Positions 20,849 to 32,661 are shown, numbered from the stretch's first letter. The stretch: 64,000 nt of DNA from Parachlorella kessleri (GCA_001598975.1 BBXU01000127.1:1-64000), one strand, 5' to 3'. Program-made: numbers and translations. The notes: generated by a model from the letters alone, not told the origin.

Positions 20849-23237
20849 ATGGCTGCAAGGTAAACCGTGGGGATGTACTGGTCTATCGCCTAGATGGGCC
20901 GCCGCTAACACTGGCCTGTTACGCTGCAGGAAGAAGCCCTGGGCCCCCATTTCGCGGCTCTTCCGGCTGAGCAAGGTATGTGTTTTTCGTTACAGCAGTC
21001 GAACGTACCGTGCAACAGGTCAAGCACACGGAACTGCTAATTACCCTGCTGGCTGCAGTCAAGGGTTATAGCTGCCTCCGAAGACCCAGAAACTGTCAGC
21101 TTGACAGCGCTGCCGCCCGGGCTTGCTGAGGGCACTGATACCCACCTTCCCAGCGACAGCCTGCAGTGTGCTTATGGGGGCAGCTTTAGCTCAATGGCGG
21201 AGAGTCTGGAGGATATCGAGCAGGTAAGGGTCCCTGAAACCCTAAAGAGTTCACCGTTATGCTACCTGGGAAGCTGCAGTGTCCACTTGACAACATCAGT
21301 GCGTGTCTGAGCATCTTCCTAGAGTACTAGAGGGCCTGCCAGTCTGACGAAATCCAACTGCTAGGTGCTTGCTTGTTAATGGCATAACTTCCGGCATTTT
21401 CACAGCTCGTGCGCTTCACTCCCCCTGTGCTTCTGTGCAGGCTAACCAGCAGTCCCCACAGCCATCTCACAGGCTCAGCGAGGCCGCCCAGCACGTGCCA
21501 CACACTGCAGCCAGCCCAGCCGTCACCGAAGTATCCATGGCAGCGTCCAGCCCTGCTCCAGTAGCAGCAGCCCCGCACGCTGTCTCCATCTCGCTACTTA
21601 CTTCCTGTCCAGCTCACAGTGATCCCTTACTCAATGCCCCCCCTGCCGTGCCCTCCCCGCAAATTGCAGCTGACAGCCTCAGCTCGCTCAAACCTGCCGC
21701 TCCCCCCACTGGCAGCACCATGCGCCAGTGCCCCACCAACCCCCTGTTCGATGACAATGATGGTGAGAAGGATGACGGGGTGGAGTCACCCACCAAGCCC
21801 TCCCTGATCCAGAAGATGGAAGCTGCCCACCAGGCCATGCTGAGGCAGCAGCTGGAGCATTTCCGGCAGGAGCTGGCCGCTGTGGAGGCCAACTGGACTG
21901 CGCGCCACGAGGACACAATTGAGGTATGGTGAGGTGCAGGCCTTCATGTAGGTTTTGCAAAGCCTGCCTGCCCATCCTGCTGCTAGTTGGGCCTTTGGCT
22001 GTGTTTGCTGCTGTCACCTTAAGCCCCCCAGAGGAATCAACCTACCTTCTCAGAGGGCACAGCACAAGCGCTCCTGCTAGTTGAAGTTAGACGACTTGAA
22101 GTAGCACCTGGGGTCTGCCTCTTGCCGCAGACGTTACAAGCCCAGCATGCAGCCGAGCTGGCAGCCCTGGAGGCTACCTATGCCCAGCAGGTGGCGGAGC
22201 TTAAGGCCAAGCTGCGGGCAGTCTCTGGGGAGCTCCAGCGCCTGCGGCGCCTGCAGCAAGAGGAGAGGACCCTGGTGGAGCCACAACTGCCGGCCCAGCT
22301 TCGGCCGCTAGACAGGCAGCTGCAGCAGGGAGGGTACATGCGGTTGGCCAGCAGGGATGAGGAGGGCAGCCGGCCCAGGCTCCCAGCCGAGAGACGCAGG
22401 CGGCTCACGCTGGGGACTGGCGGGCCTGCTGTGTTGCCTGCCCCAGCTGCGGCTGCATTGCCAAGGTTGCGTCCTGGACAGCAGCTGCTGCAGAGTCAAG
22501 ACGGAGCCATGCTGCCTGCGTCAAGGCAGCAGGAGGGTCCGACCGCAGTGGCCAGGCCTACTAGTGGCCATGCCAGCGGTGCTGTCAGTCAGCGGCAGGG
22601 GAACAAGGCAGCCCAGCTGCAGTCCCAGCTGTGGGTAGTGGCCAGCCAGCTCAGCCGCCCGCAGGAGATTGAGGAAGACAGCGGTGGTGAGGGGCGGGCA
22701 CAGCATGCGCAGCGGTCCTCCAAGGCGCGCCTGCTGCGGGAGGCTGCCAAGGCGCAGGCTGCTGCAGAGTGGGCTGCAGAGCAAGATGAAGAGGGGGTGC
22801 AGCAGGAGCAGAGGGCTCCTTTTGCCAGGGCCAACAAGCGCGGCGCCAACCAGGCCGCAGACCTGAGCGAGAGGCTGCGGGCTGCGCTGTGGCAGAGCCA
22901 GGGTGGGGAAGTGCGCCAGCGGCGCCACCACCAGCCACAGTCCTACCATCAGCAGCAGCGGGAGAAGCAGGTCACTGCCCGCGAGGAAACAGCTGACGAG
23001 GCGGTGGTACTAGTAGCGGTAGCCAACGCTGAGCAGGCCACCGGAAACCAGCCGCCCCAGCTCGCAAGCAAGCCTACGGTGCAGCAGCAGTGCGCCAAAG
23101 GTTCTGCTGCCGCCGCCACTACCCAGGAGGCAGTGCAGAGGGCACGGCTGCCCAGCCTGGGCAGGAAGCCCAGCAAGGACCGCCTAGGGGGACCCTTTGC
23201 CGTCAACAGGTCGCCTCTGCTGGCACGCAATGTGTGA
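20849..23237 (+). CDS. Coiled-coil protein of unknown function
   Basis: I do not recognise this gene. Five exons, 20849-20859, 20930-20975, 21059-21223, 21441-21923 and 22131-23237, give 603 residues in phase. The first exon holds only 11 coding bases (Met-Ala-Ala plus two bases); the next adds a basic-aromatic KKPWAPISRLFRL. A Ser/Pro/Ala-rich stretch follows. A predicted coiled coil begins near MEAAHQAMLRQQLEHF and continues across the last intron through QAQHAAELAALEATYAQQVAELKAKL and the following Leu/Arg-rich heptads. The C-terminal half is Gln/Arg/Ala-rich and probably disordered, with a basic end. There is no signal peptide, membrane segment or catalytic motif. The short start exon is supported by a clean AG|gtaaac donor and gcag acceptor, but an upstream start remains possible. 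Confidence 0.65.
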
Positions 23238-23993
23238 GGGCCAAGACTTGGGCCGGCCCAAGGCTCGGTGTGGCTAGCTGCCTACAAAAGTGCAGACAGA
23301 AGTCTGTGGTAGTCCACTGCTAACCTGGCATGGGACATGGGCTTCGCCTTGGGTCGAAGTGCAGCTGCTCTGGTCTGTAGGAGGGTTCTGTGCGTGGCAG
23401 CACATGGTGCCCTTACGTAACCAACTACACAGGGTTAGGCAGGAGGCCATGCAAACGCTGCTTGGATGTTGGCAGGGTGCCTAATCAGTTGTTGGCGTTG
23501 CTGCTTTAGTAGCGTTGGGAACATTGAGTGCATCTAAATGTCTGGCTGCTCTATCGGACCGCTTATCCTTAGGCAAATGCGCTGCAGAGGGTAGGCTCTG
23601 CATGCATGTGAAGAAGCCTTGTGACTGTGTTGGTTTCAATTTGACCCTCCTTTGCCTGGAAACTGCAAATCAAAACATGTAGCATGCCAAGGAAGAAAGA
23701 CGGTACAAGACGTTCATATCCTGCAAAAAGAAGACCTGGCGTATGCAAGGGAAGTGCTTAAGCAGTCATATGCAGTTCCCCCGTCAGGATTTGGTAGCAA
23801 GAAGCTCAATGTTGGTAGTCAAAGTTGACCTGGCCTACAGTGCAGCTAGCATCAGGACCAGCAGGCAGTCCATTCTATTGCTACATCCAAGTCATTGAGC
23901 TTATCAAGTGCCCAAAGGGCAGCATATAACTCAGCACCACATGACACTAAAATCTGTCACCTGAACCACACTATCCCGAGGCATCCCATGCCG
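23238..23993. other. Convergent spacer, no gene recognised
   Basis: This region holds the 3' flanks of the coiled-coil gene (+) and the NIPA-like gene (-). Base composition is lower in GC than the flanking exons. I found no TGTAA close to either stop and no credible exon. Confidence 0.5.
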
Positions 23994-26900
23994 CTACATA
24001 ACCTGGACATTAAACCACCCCTCTGAAAGGCTAGTGTGTGTCAGCTGCTGCCTTTCTGGCACCTGAATTACTGGCAGGCCGGTGTCTGCTCCCTCCTTCA
24101 TATGCTCGCTGTCATGACCATGGTGGTGCTCTGAGCCCCCTGCCGCTACCAGAATCATGGAGAGCTCCCCAGCAGAATGTGAGCGCTGGGGGCGGTGCCT
24201 GCCCCCAGGTGACGCCATGCGGTCGGGGCCGGCTGCTGCTGCTCCTATCCCTACTGCATGTGCGCTCGTGGAACCATCATCAGCTGGTGCAGCGCCAGTG
24301 CTGTGTGCAGCCAGGCTGCTGAGTGACAGCACCCTGCGAGGCGGCGAGCCCACTGCCGGCACCAGCGGCACGCAGAAGGCAGTGAAGGCCGGCGACAGCG
24401 GCGTGAGGTGGCTGTCCAAACCGGCAAAGCCGCGGGCAAACTGCGTAAGGCTGGCATTTAGCTCGTGTTCCTGCACACCGGCACGCAGTCGCTGGTACTG
24501 GGCTGGCCAGAATTAAGACAGGGTCTAGGGCACTAAGTCACAGAAGTCCTACAATCCCTAACCTACGCCTGATGTCAGCTTGGGCATTGCTATTGTGATG
24601 CCGCGCCTGCCCGCCCAGCGCCCGCCTGCCTGCCTGCGCCCAGGCGGTAAGCCATACAGCCACCTGTGGAGTCTGGTAGCAAGACTTTCATCACAAGCCG
24701 GACCCCACCTCCAGGGCTTCTGAGGTGCGAGCCAGCGCACCCCTTGATGGCAGGCTGAGCTCCCCCTTCGCAGTGGCGGCCCCTGCCTGCGCTTTGGGCG
24801 GCAAACGACCCCCAGAATTGGCCGGCGGGCTGGCTGGCGCGCGCTGCTGCAGCGATGCTTGCTTAGGGGAGGGTAAGAGCGCCAAGCTGGGCTCTGCTGC
24901 AGGAGCCGAGCTCGGGTGAGCAGCAAACAACGGCATGGCAAAATCATCAGAGTCCTTCCTGCCATGCTTGCCCTTGCCCTTGGACGGCGAAAGTGAGAGG
25001 CGGGCAGGCTTGCGCCCTGGTGGGGTGGCCTTTCCAGGGCTTGACTTGCTTGCTGGGCCACGCTGGGGTAAGGGGCTGGGTGCAAGGGTTACGCTTGGCT
25101 CCAACGAGGCTGGTACTCCATCTTTGCTGCTGTCATGGGAGTCCTTTGCTTGTAGGGAGTTGCTGCCACCATTGACCAGATGTTGCTCCATCTCCATTTC
25201 ATGAAGGCCTTCCTCGGGCTGCAGGTTATCATACAAAACAGCGCAGGCTTGCGCGGGATGCCTCAGCGGCATGATGCCAACCTTATTGCGGGCCTGTTGG
25301 TCAGTAAACCACACTCCCAAAGGTTTGGCCCATGCGCGCCACAGAGCATAAAAGGGTTTCGCAAGTGTGCAGTCTGTGTGCCATGCCATGGTGGACAGAG
25401 GCCCTGAAAGCCACAGCCTCACCTGCCCTGAGCGCTGCCCGCTGGTGAGCAGCACGATGCCTGCCAGCATCACCAGGATGCCCACGCCAAACATGGAGCC
25501 CGACAGCGCTGTGAGCGTTTTATACTCCTGGTAGTACAGGCTGCCCGAGACGATGGAGAAGAGCACCCAGACTATCTGGAGGATGGGCATGATTAGGCTG
25601 ACGGGGAAGAGCCGAAGAGCCTGGACAAATGGGAGGGAGGAGAGCGAGGTACAATGAAAGCTGAGTAGCATGAAGGGATAACCCACAAGTGCCCCAACAC
25701 CGGCGTTGCAAGGAGCTACCCTGCAGGAAAAATCCGGAGAGCAAGTTCACCCTTCAGTGCACCCAGCCACGCCCGTTGTGAAGGAACCAAGCTTGCATGC
25801 AGTGGCCTCACCTTGCTGTATCGGGTCATCCAAAAGGCGGCAAAGAAGATGAAGAGCACCAGAGAAAGCCAGAAGTACCAGAAGCCAAACTGGGAGTCGC
25901 CATTGTATGAAGTGCGCAGCAGCATGGAGAGCGTCTTGCCATACAGCACGCTTTGCGTGCCCAGCAGACCACTGAACAAGGCATACGTGACTGGCAGCCA
26001 TCGATTCCAGGGCCGAGGGATGGCCCGCTGCTTCTTGAGTCCCCTGAATGACACCAGCAGGCACTATAGCGCTTCAACCTTTTTTCGGCGCTGATTACAA
26101 CGTAAGTTCACGGCGTAAGTTCACAGGCGCCAATGCCACAGCCATGCTAAATGAATAAATAAATAAATACGCCCAGGCCTCAAGGACACAGCCGTAGCCG
26201 TGCCTTGAGTGGTGCCCTGGGAGAACCCAGGACACCAGCCAGGGGCGTGGGTTAAGGAGACGCCCTCGGTTGCACATCACGGACCGCAGTCCATAATGTG
26301 GCCTCGGGCGCCACCATGCTAAATGAAGAGAGCCGCCCGCAGCGCTTGTATAAGATATGACGTCTTACCCAATCTGTTTCTTGCCTCGTCGGTAGATGTA
26401 GTATGCGGCAGGGACCACCACGCCAAAGCAGACTGACAGGTAGAAAATATATGGCGCCCTGCATGACATGATGTCCTGTCTCAAGGCCGGCAAAACCTCA
26501 ACTACAAGCTCATACGGCATCTCATCCAGGGCCTCGAAAACAAGTAGAGCATAAACTGCTGGGTCTTGCACTGCATAGCCTCACAGAAGAGGTCTGGCTA
26601 TGTGTTTGTAGCCCACGTTAGGAACAACGCTAAGGCACCCTAGCAGTGCAACGGCGAGGCCGTCACTAGCCTGGAACTCACGTGCTGTAGAAGTGCAGCA
26701 GCTCATGGCCCGTTGATATAGGCGATTCGTGATTGCCAAAGCTGACCATCAGCACAGCCCCTGCTACGACCAGCCCCATGGCAAACATGGTCTGCCGTGA
26801 GATTAACTCCTTGTTGATAAAGCGTGCAAACAGCATGTTTGTGAGGAACTGCAGGGCAGTAGGGTAAACACGGGGATCCTTGTGAGGGGGCTCAGGCAGC

Positions 26901-27597
26901 ACAGTTTGTTTATCTTCAGCAATTCCACCATAGTCAAGACCTTAATGTGCTTGCTTGCATCTCAGCTACGCTAGCACATGGAACGGACCTGGCACCCAGG
27001 TCACACCTTGCATTTTGCGCAACGGTTTACATTCAGCGTGTGGCCTGGGTCACCTGATTCAGAGCTGATACACCAATTCAACCACAGCGCTCACCTGGAT
27101 GTTTCCTAGCGCTGCCAGGAGACTCTGGGCCGCAAAAGCGAATGAGGCGAAGTTAAGCACATTGCCCACACCAAAGACGGCTAGGCCCAGCAGGAACCAG
27201 CTTTTGCCAGGGAACTTGATCCACTGATGTGGGTGCCTGCAGTAGCATGGGGTGTACTAGGCTCAGGCAAGGAGCTTCAGACTGCGTCCCGGCTTTCAGT
27301 GGTAGTGCCTCAGGAGCACCTTACGCGGCTCCGGACGGATAATTATTTGTCGCCCTCACCTGAGGAAAGGTGGAGGCTCCAAGGGCGACGCTGCAGCTGT
27401 TTTGTTATGTCCAAGCTTGATGACATTCGTCCCTAGGTTGATCATAATACTGCCTGGAGCAGTTCTGGACCAATTACAGGTGCATCACGCTCCAGAGCAC
27501 ACTTCATAGCGGAGGTTTTGCCAATAGGAAGGTTTGGCAGGCAACCCAGGCAGCCAGACATACCTATAACGTTGATAACGGCACCCACCGCCCACCC
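23994..27597 (-). CDS. NIPA-like magnesium transporter family (DUF803), 5' end uncertain
   Basis: Minus-strand exons: 27597-27564, 27453-27360, 27236-27095, 26848-26682, about 26570-26369, 26043-25812, 25620-25423, 25293-24709, 24497-23994. The protein has the NIPA/DUF803 order of membrane segments: WAVGAVINVIGSIMINLGTN, KLGHNK, SWFLLGLAVFGVGNVLNFAS, AAQSLLAALGNIQ, FLTNMLFARF, MFAMGLVVAGAVLMVSFGN, YIFYLSVCFGVVVPAAYYIY, WLPVTYALFSGLLGTQSVLYGK, FWYFWLSLVLFIFFAAFW and MFGVGILVMLAGIVLL. NIPA proteins move Mg2+ and are related to drug/metabolite transporters; the substrate here is inferred from the family only. After the last membrane helix come about 360 residues rich in Pro, Ser, Ala and Lys, longer than usual. 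The start codon is not found; an ATG at 28405 opens a possible first exon. The junction between 26682 and the next exon is not phase-consistent in my reading (phase 2 to phase 1), so a small exon or non-canonical donor is missing there. Confidence 0.8.
26102..26170. repeat. Tandem 14-bp duplication and AAAT microsatellite in a NIPA-like intron
   Basis: The segment gtaagttcac is repeated at 26102 and 26115, and an aaat tract of about four units follows at 26152-26169. A block reading atgctaaatgaa occurs both at 26144 and 26313, so part of the intron looks duplicated. Confidence 0.55.
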
Positions 27598-28541
27598 CTG
27601 CAGGAAACATTATGGTGCTCTCGCCTCACAGCACGTTACTGACTGTGGCGCGTACAGTTTCACTGTTTCACTGCTGCGGCTGTGGCCGCAAGCCTGCTTA
27701 ATGAAAGATTGGGGTAAGGTAAGGCAAGTCGCATACCATTGCGACACAGTCCCTCTCTGAAGGGTAGTTCACAAGCCTAACAGAGTCCTCTTAGACGACC
27801 TTGAAGGGCACATCCGCACATGTCAGAGTTTGTGCGTGCACCCTTTCTCTACTTCCTGGCTTTGCATGTGGACCGTGGAAGTAAGCCTACACAAGTATTA
27901 AATAGCCCGGCTTTCAAGTGTGGATGGCATGACTTGCAGCTAGTCAAACTGTGCAGCATGGGAATACAAGCTTTTGCCTGCAACCTACTTCATCTTTCCA
28001 AGTTAAGAGGTCTGGGTTCAACCTCTTTGGAGCCAGGTTACCAGTTACCCGGGAGCGCCCTCCCTGTCATCGAGCGCAACTGCCGTCCAGTAGCACTCCG
28101 GTCGTGCCCTTTATAAGTGTGTTTGCTTGGTGTAAAGCGCGGGGTATCGTCCTGAAGAGTAGGGTTTGGCCGAGCAAGTCATAGAAGCAAGCTTCTGCGT
28201 TGTCTAGGCGATGCCCTTCCTGGCCAAACCTGTGCAACCGTCTAGAACATTGAGTATGCGACTGAGCTAGCTGGGCAGCCGGGGTCCCTGGAAGCATACA
28301 ATCACTATCAAGGGGTTCTGAGGAGGCTCCACTGGAGCCTCCCTGCATTTGCGGCAAATGCAAAATGCCGTCCTGCCAACAGCGAGCTTGGCTTGTGTCA
28401 GCCATTAGCGCACTACCTGGCTCAGCCCCTACACTCTCTCCCTGCCAGTGGCACTGCGCAGAGAGTCACACTCTGGCCTGCCTGCCGCTGGCATTTACAG
28501 GCAACCCCGTAAGTTATCTGTTCTGGCACTGGTTGATCCTC
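27598..28541. other. Spacer holding the promoter and possible first exon of the NIPA-like gene
   Basis: On the minus strand an ATG at 28405 opens a 112-codon frame (to 28067) that could supply the missing N-terminus of the transporter, but its sequence matches nothing I know. On the plus strand nothing convincing is seen until the RING-like exon at 28542. Confidence 0.35.
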
Positions 28542-28733
28542 CAGTATGAGATTCGGCAGCCCCAACAGCAGCAGCTGCTGCCAAGCACGCCCACAGCGAA
28601 GTGTGTGCTGTGCCTGGCTACCTTCCCAGATTGCGTGCTGCTGCCATGTCGGCACCCGGCCATGTGCAGCCCCTGTGCCAGGGACCTGTGGGCCAAGCAC
28701 CCTTATTGGACTCGGTCGGCAGGGCACAGTTAG
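28542..28733 (+). CDS. RING-finger-like exon, incomplete
   Basis: After the acceptor gatcctccag a frame reads through a Gln run to CVLCLATFPDC, LLPCRHPAMC and SPCARDLW, which are the first six metal ligands of a C3HC4 RING as in E3 ubiquitin ligases of the Cys-Val-X-Cys ... Leu-Pro-Cys-X-His type. The last ligand pair (usually Cys-Pro-X-Cys) is missing: the frame runs to a stop at 28731-28733. Either a donor inside the exon (for example at the ctgtgggc near 28686) leads to a further exon that I could not find, or the gene is broken. No upstream exon with an ATG could be tied to it with confidence. Confidence 0.4.
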   Translation, partial: QYEIRQPQQQQLLPSTPTAKCVLCLATFPDCVLLPCRHPAMCSPCARDLWAKHPYWTRSAGHS

Positions 28734-28736
28734 GCT

Positions 28737-28759
28737 GCTTGCTTGCTTGCTTGCTTGCT
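28737..28759. repeat. TTGC microsatellite
   Basis: Five to six perfect units of ttgc follow directly after the RING-like stop codon. Confidence 0.9.
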
Positions 28760-29273
28760 CATGCGAGTCGGTTCTGCATTGGCAATGCTACTGGACACTG
28801 TGTGTTTGGTTTGCACGTGATATATTTGTGCTCTCGTGCCAGTGTGACATGGGGCGAGAGCGTTGCTGTGACTGTGGGCGGCGGTTACCTCTCCCAGGCG
28901 GATTGCTGTGGGTACAAGCAAACGACACAGAAAGAGGCACGGACCGCCAGCCCGCAGCCCCATGCAGGGCAACTCCATGGCGCGTTGTGGCAGGCGCTTG
29001 CGCCTCTGGCAGCATGGTCGGACACCAATTCCATAGGCCAGCTGAGAGATTAGGAGCTGGCTTCCCAGCACACCATCTGCTATATTTTACTTCCAGGAGT
29101 GGCGATAGCCGTCCTGTGATCAGGCGAAGGCGTGGCTCCCCTGGGTGAGTAAGATAGCTTCGCCAACTTCACCCAAAATGATAAAACCCAACCTGTCTGT
29201 GCCACCCGTTTTGTTTGGAATCTGAAGACCAGTCTCAGGGTTCCCCTTCTCTGCTGCCACAGTCAAACCGAAC
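28760..29273. other. Spacer upstream of the EF-hand gene
   Basis: This should contain the promoter and 5' UTR of the gene starting at 29274. A short exon-like stretch with a ttccag acceptor at 29097 and gtgagt donor at 29143 could be an exon of the RING-like gene or a 5' UTR exon. Nothing else is recognised. Confidence 0.4.
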
Positions 29274-31857
29274 ATGCAGCTATCCACCTCCCTTGCTGCT
29301 CGGCGGTCCAGTCTTCTGCAGGGCTCTGCCCTTGCATCAAGGCACGCCAGGCGCCCCGTTGCTGCCGGTGTTATTGGGATCAAGTGCTTCAAGGTGTGAT
29401 CATCTACTTGAGGCGCTCGAACCCTTGTACTGGCAATGTCGTGATCAGATGAGGCGGACACAGAGGGTTGAACCACGTCGCTGTCTGCTATTCCTGCTGC
29501 TTCCAAAGGAGACCAAGGAGGGTGAGAAAAAGCAGACCAGACAGGAGAAGAAGATTAGCAAGTTCAGGCAGCAGTTGGAGAGGAGTGGCGTGAACAAGGA
29601 TGTGGCTGCCAAAATCCTGGGGACCTGGGAGAGTCGGATCGGGCAGGACTTCAAAGCAAAGGACCTGCGCAAGGTAGGCATGGCGTGCTTACCGACGGTG
29701 CATAGCACTGACGGATAGGAGTCGATGCCACCGGGACCTGAACTGAGCCAACTCGGATCTGGCCCACAGACACAGAGTTGTGCTGTTCATCAGCCCACCC
29801 CCAGGTCAAGGACTACTGATCCAAACAGTGGAATGTAGGGTTTGGGGTTGAAGATGAAGGGCGGGTGCCTTTCAGTTCATCGTGTGTGGTAGCCAGTGAT
29901 GAGAACGCCTACATGCCAAACCCTTCTGCTTGCCTGCAGGTCTTTGTCAAGTCCCTTACCTTGCCCGCAGGCTACCTGCTGCTGCAGCTTCTCTTTGACG
30001 CTGGCGCCGCCTATGGCTCCTTCTATGCAGGCGAAGCAGCCGGTGCGCAGTCGGTGTTGAACGCAATGAACCGGGTGCCAGCACGCCATAGCCTTCTGCC
30101 CTTCGTAAGGGGGTTATGCCACTTGCTGGGCGGGTGACTCTGCTAGTTCAATGTTTATCAAGCAGCAGCAGCGGGAGCATTGTACTTTTGTCTTAGGTTT
30201 ACAGATGCTGTAGCCCTTGCCTTCTTGCAGGTGTCGCCAGGGCCTTTGGTGGTCAGCCCGGGTGGCTCACCATCCCCCTGCAGGCCATAGGCTTCACTCT
30301 GGCTGGGTACTACGCAACAGGTGACTAGCCTGCTACCAGCATGGGTCTGCCTGACAGCGTAGTATCTGCGTTCACACCCACCCATACTCTAGCTGAATTT
30401 GACCCTTTCGATGGCTACAAGCCGCAGCTAGCGCTTCAGAGCAAGCTTGTGGTGTCCATAACTCTCCCCAGGCGTGCCTAGCACCCAGACCTTGTATGAT
30501 GTGTTTGGCTGCAGGCGTCTTCTTTGACATCTTCCGCCTGACTGCCCTGACATTCGCCAGCATCAACTTCTCCACCAACTCCGGCGCCTTCCTGGAGGCG
30601 GTGAGGGAGATCTCCGGGGGCAGCACGGGGCTGCACACCCTGGACAAGGCGCGGGAGGCAATCAACATGGCCAAGGTCCTGTCGGGGCTAGGCAAGGCCG
30701 CAGACGCGCTCAAAAAGGTGAGGGTGCTGCAAAGGTCGGGCGGCAAGCGGGACTCAGGTGGTGATGTCTGGCGGCGGGTGTGTTACTCCTTGTTTGAGGA
30801 ACTGACTGGGACGTCGATGGTTGGCACTTCTGTATGGCGTGGCTTTGCTGGGACGGAACAGGTGAAACGGGTTGTGTCTAACTGCCCTTGTATATGGCAA
30901 CTAGTATGTCATAGGCCAGGCACAACACGGAGGCTGCAGCTAACCCACCCTGTTCCTGTAGCTTGATTGCCCGCGGGTGTAACGGGCAGGCAATTCCCAA
31001 ATAGCCGCTGCACCCCTGCTTGCTGGCCTTTGTCTAACATGAGCAGCCAGATCAGCGGCCGACAAACATGCAAGCAACCTGCTCCACCGGGGCACTTGTC
31101 ACGCCCAGTTGCAACTTTTTTGGCCTTCCCCACCTCTGCTTGTAGGAGTTTGGCGGCAACGATGCCAACTCCCTGCGCGACCTGGGCGCTTACCTCACCC
31201 TGGAGCGTGCTGAGCGCGCATTTGGCTTTGACGCCGACAAGCTGGGCCTGTCAAGCGAGGAAGCTGCGGAGATCGCAGTGGCCTTTGACAAGTTCGACAC
31301 CAATGACGATGGCGTGCTGAGCCTTCAGGAGTTCCGGAAGCTCATGTGAGTGAAGCACCCAGGCAGGGCAGGCAGGGCAGGCAGGGCAGTGCAAGGATGT
31401 ACTTGAACACCCACAGAGCGGTATTACAGGTATTACAGGGGGACCCGAGTGTTTGTGGCGAGCAACGACCAGGGGCATGCGGCGGTGTGGGCATGCCAGC
31501 AGAGCATCAGCATGTTAGCCGCAGGGGCTTGGTGCGCCAGGGATTCCTTTGTTGTCCCCTGCAATGATTTTGCTGGTGGGCCCAACCTCCTTGTGCTTCA
31601 AGTGGGGTGCGTGTATGGCCGTGGAAGCAGAGCATGCTTCTTTTCATTATTGCAGTAGCCGGTGCGGATTATCCCACAGCCCAACCCCCTTGCAACTTGC
31701 ATTGAAATTGTGCACCTTGTCCGGTTGCAGCTCCGAGTATGCCAGCGAGCTGAGCGGGCGCGAGGTGGAGGCGGCGCTTGAGCTGCTGGACTCCAACAAG
31801 GACGGCGAGATCGAGTTCAAGGAGTTTGTTGCCTGGTGGCAAAACCAGGTGGCATAG
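29274..31857 (+). CDS. Plastid-targeted membrane protein with two C-terminal EF-hands, function unknown
   Basis: Seven exons, 29274-29393, 29509-29673, 29940-30042, 30231-30320, 30515-30717, 31146-31345, 31731-31857, give 335 residues. The first exon encodes a Ser/Arg/Ala-rich leader without acidic residues (MQLSTSLAARRSSLLQGS...), typical of a chloroplast transit peptide. A basic helix (EKKQTRQEKKISKF) follows, then hydrophobic, Gly-rich segments (LPAGYLLLQLLFDAGAAYGS and WLTIPLQAIGFTLAGYYATG), which suggest insertion in the thylakoid or envelope. The C-terminus has two canonical calcium loops, DTNDDGVLSLQE and DSNKDGEIEFKE, both with acidic residues at positions 1, 5 and 12. The pairing suggests a calcium-responsive membrane protein. 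I do not recognise the middle domain. TGTAA at 32231-32235 is a candidate polyadenylation signal. Confidence 0.78.
31361..31388. repeat. 9-bp tandem repeat aggcagggc, three copies
   Basis: Three adjoining units lie just inside the last intron of the EF-hand gene, 15 nt after its donor. Confidence 0.8.
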
Positions 31858-32661
31858 ACGGTATATGTCTTATGGTATGCTTGGTGCGATACCATTGGGA
31901 CCACGCAGCAGGCTGGAGGGGGTGCCCTGCAAGGCTAGGGTGCCACCATTGTCTTGAAATATATTTAGGACTGCTCTTGTTTTTGTGGAGTACTCTCCGA
32001 ACCTCCTGTGTGCTGTGATGTTGGAGACGAGTGGTTGGGGTTAATCTCTATTGTGTCTGTGAATGGTGCATCGATTGTCTGTGAAGACTGAAAGTTTTCT
32101 GCACCTGAGTTGAGAGCTCCCACATTTGGTGCAGTCCTTTGTGTCTTGTGCGCAATGGCCCATTTTGCTATATCAATCGTTGTCAAGCCTGCATACTGCA
32201 TAAACAAAAGAATATGGACCTTCTTAACGATGTAAGAAAGCTCCTTGGCCTGCAAGCCATTTTGGCTCAAAGATTGCCTTGGTCTCAAGTACATCTGTGG
32301 TGCTCACAAGAGACGCAAGGCACCTATGCAATACTGTTGACACTCTTGTGTAAAATTTGAAAATATCAGGCGCATTCTGCATCCAGCACTGTCAGTCCAG
32401 CTCAACTCTTCACTCCCTGTTCACAGTACCTGCCACCCATGCTAATATGAAGTTGAGATTTCTGAGACGATCTCATGTACATTCCAGGAGGGACGGCTGG
32501 ACAGTCCGGTACACTGCCAAGCACTGCAAATTTACAACACGCTGCAGCATCTTGTGCACAACTAAGAATGATATTTGTCGAGTCTCCGGACCATCAACGA
32601 TCGACACTTGCATGGCCGCATGCATGGTGCTTCTACTGACAAGCTAGCAACTTTATAAGGC
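31858..32661. other. Spacer between EF-hand gene and WDR3
   Basis: The region is less GC-rich than the coding DNA. TGTAA occurs at 32231-32235 and 32349-32353. A 109-codon ATG frame on the minus strand (32294-31965) has an unremarkable composition and no match I know; it lies mostly in the expected 3' UTR and I do not call it a gene. Confidence 0.45.

Noticed and set aside
31965..32294. 109-codon ATG frame on the minus strand
   Set aside because: Lies in the expected 3' UTR of the EF-hand gene, matches nothing I know and has no supporting splice or signal; kept only as a note in the spacer entry.
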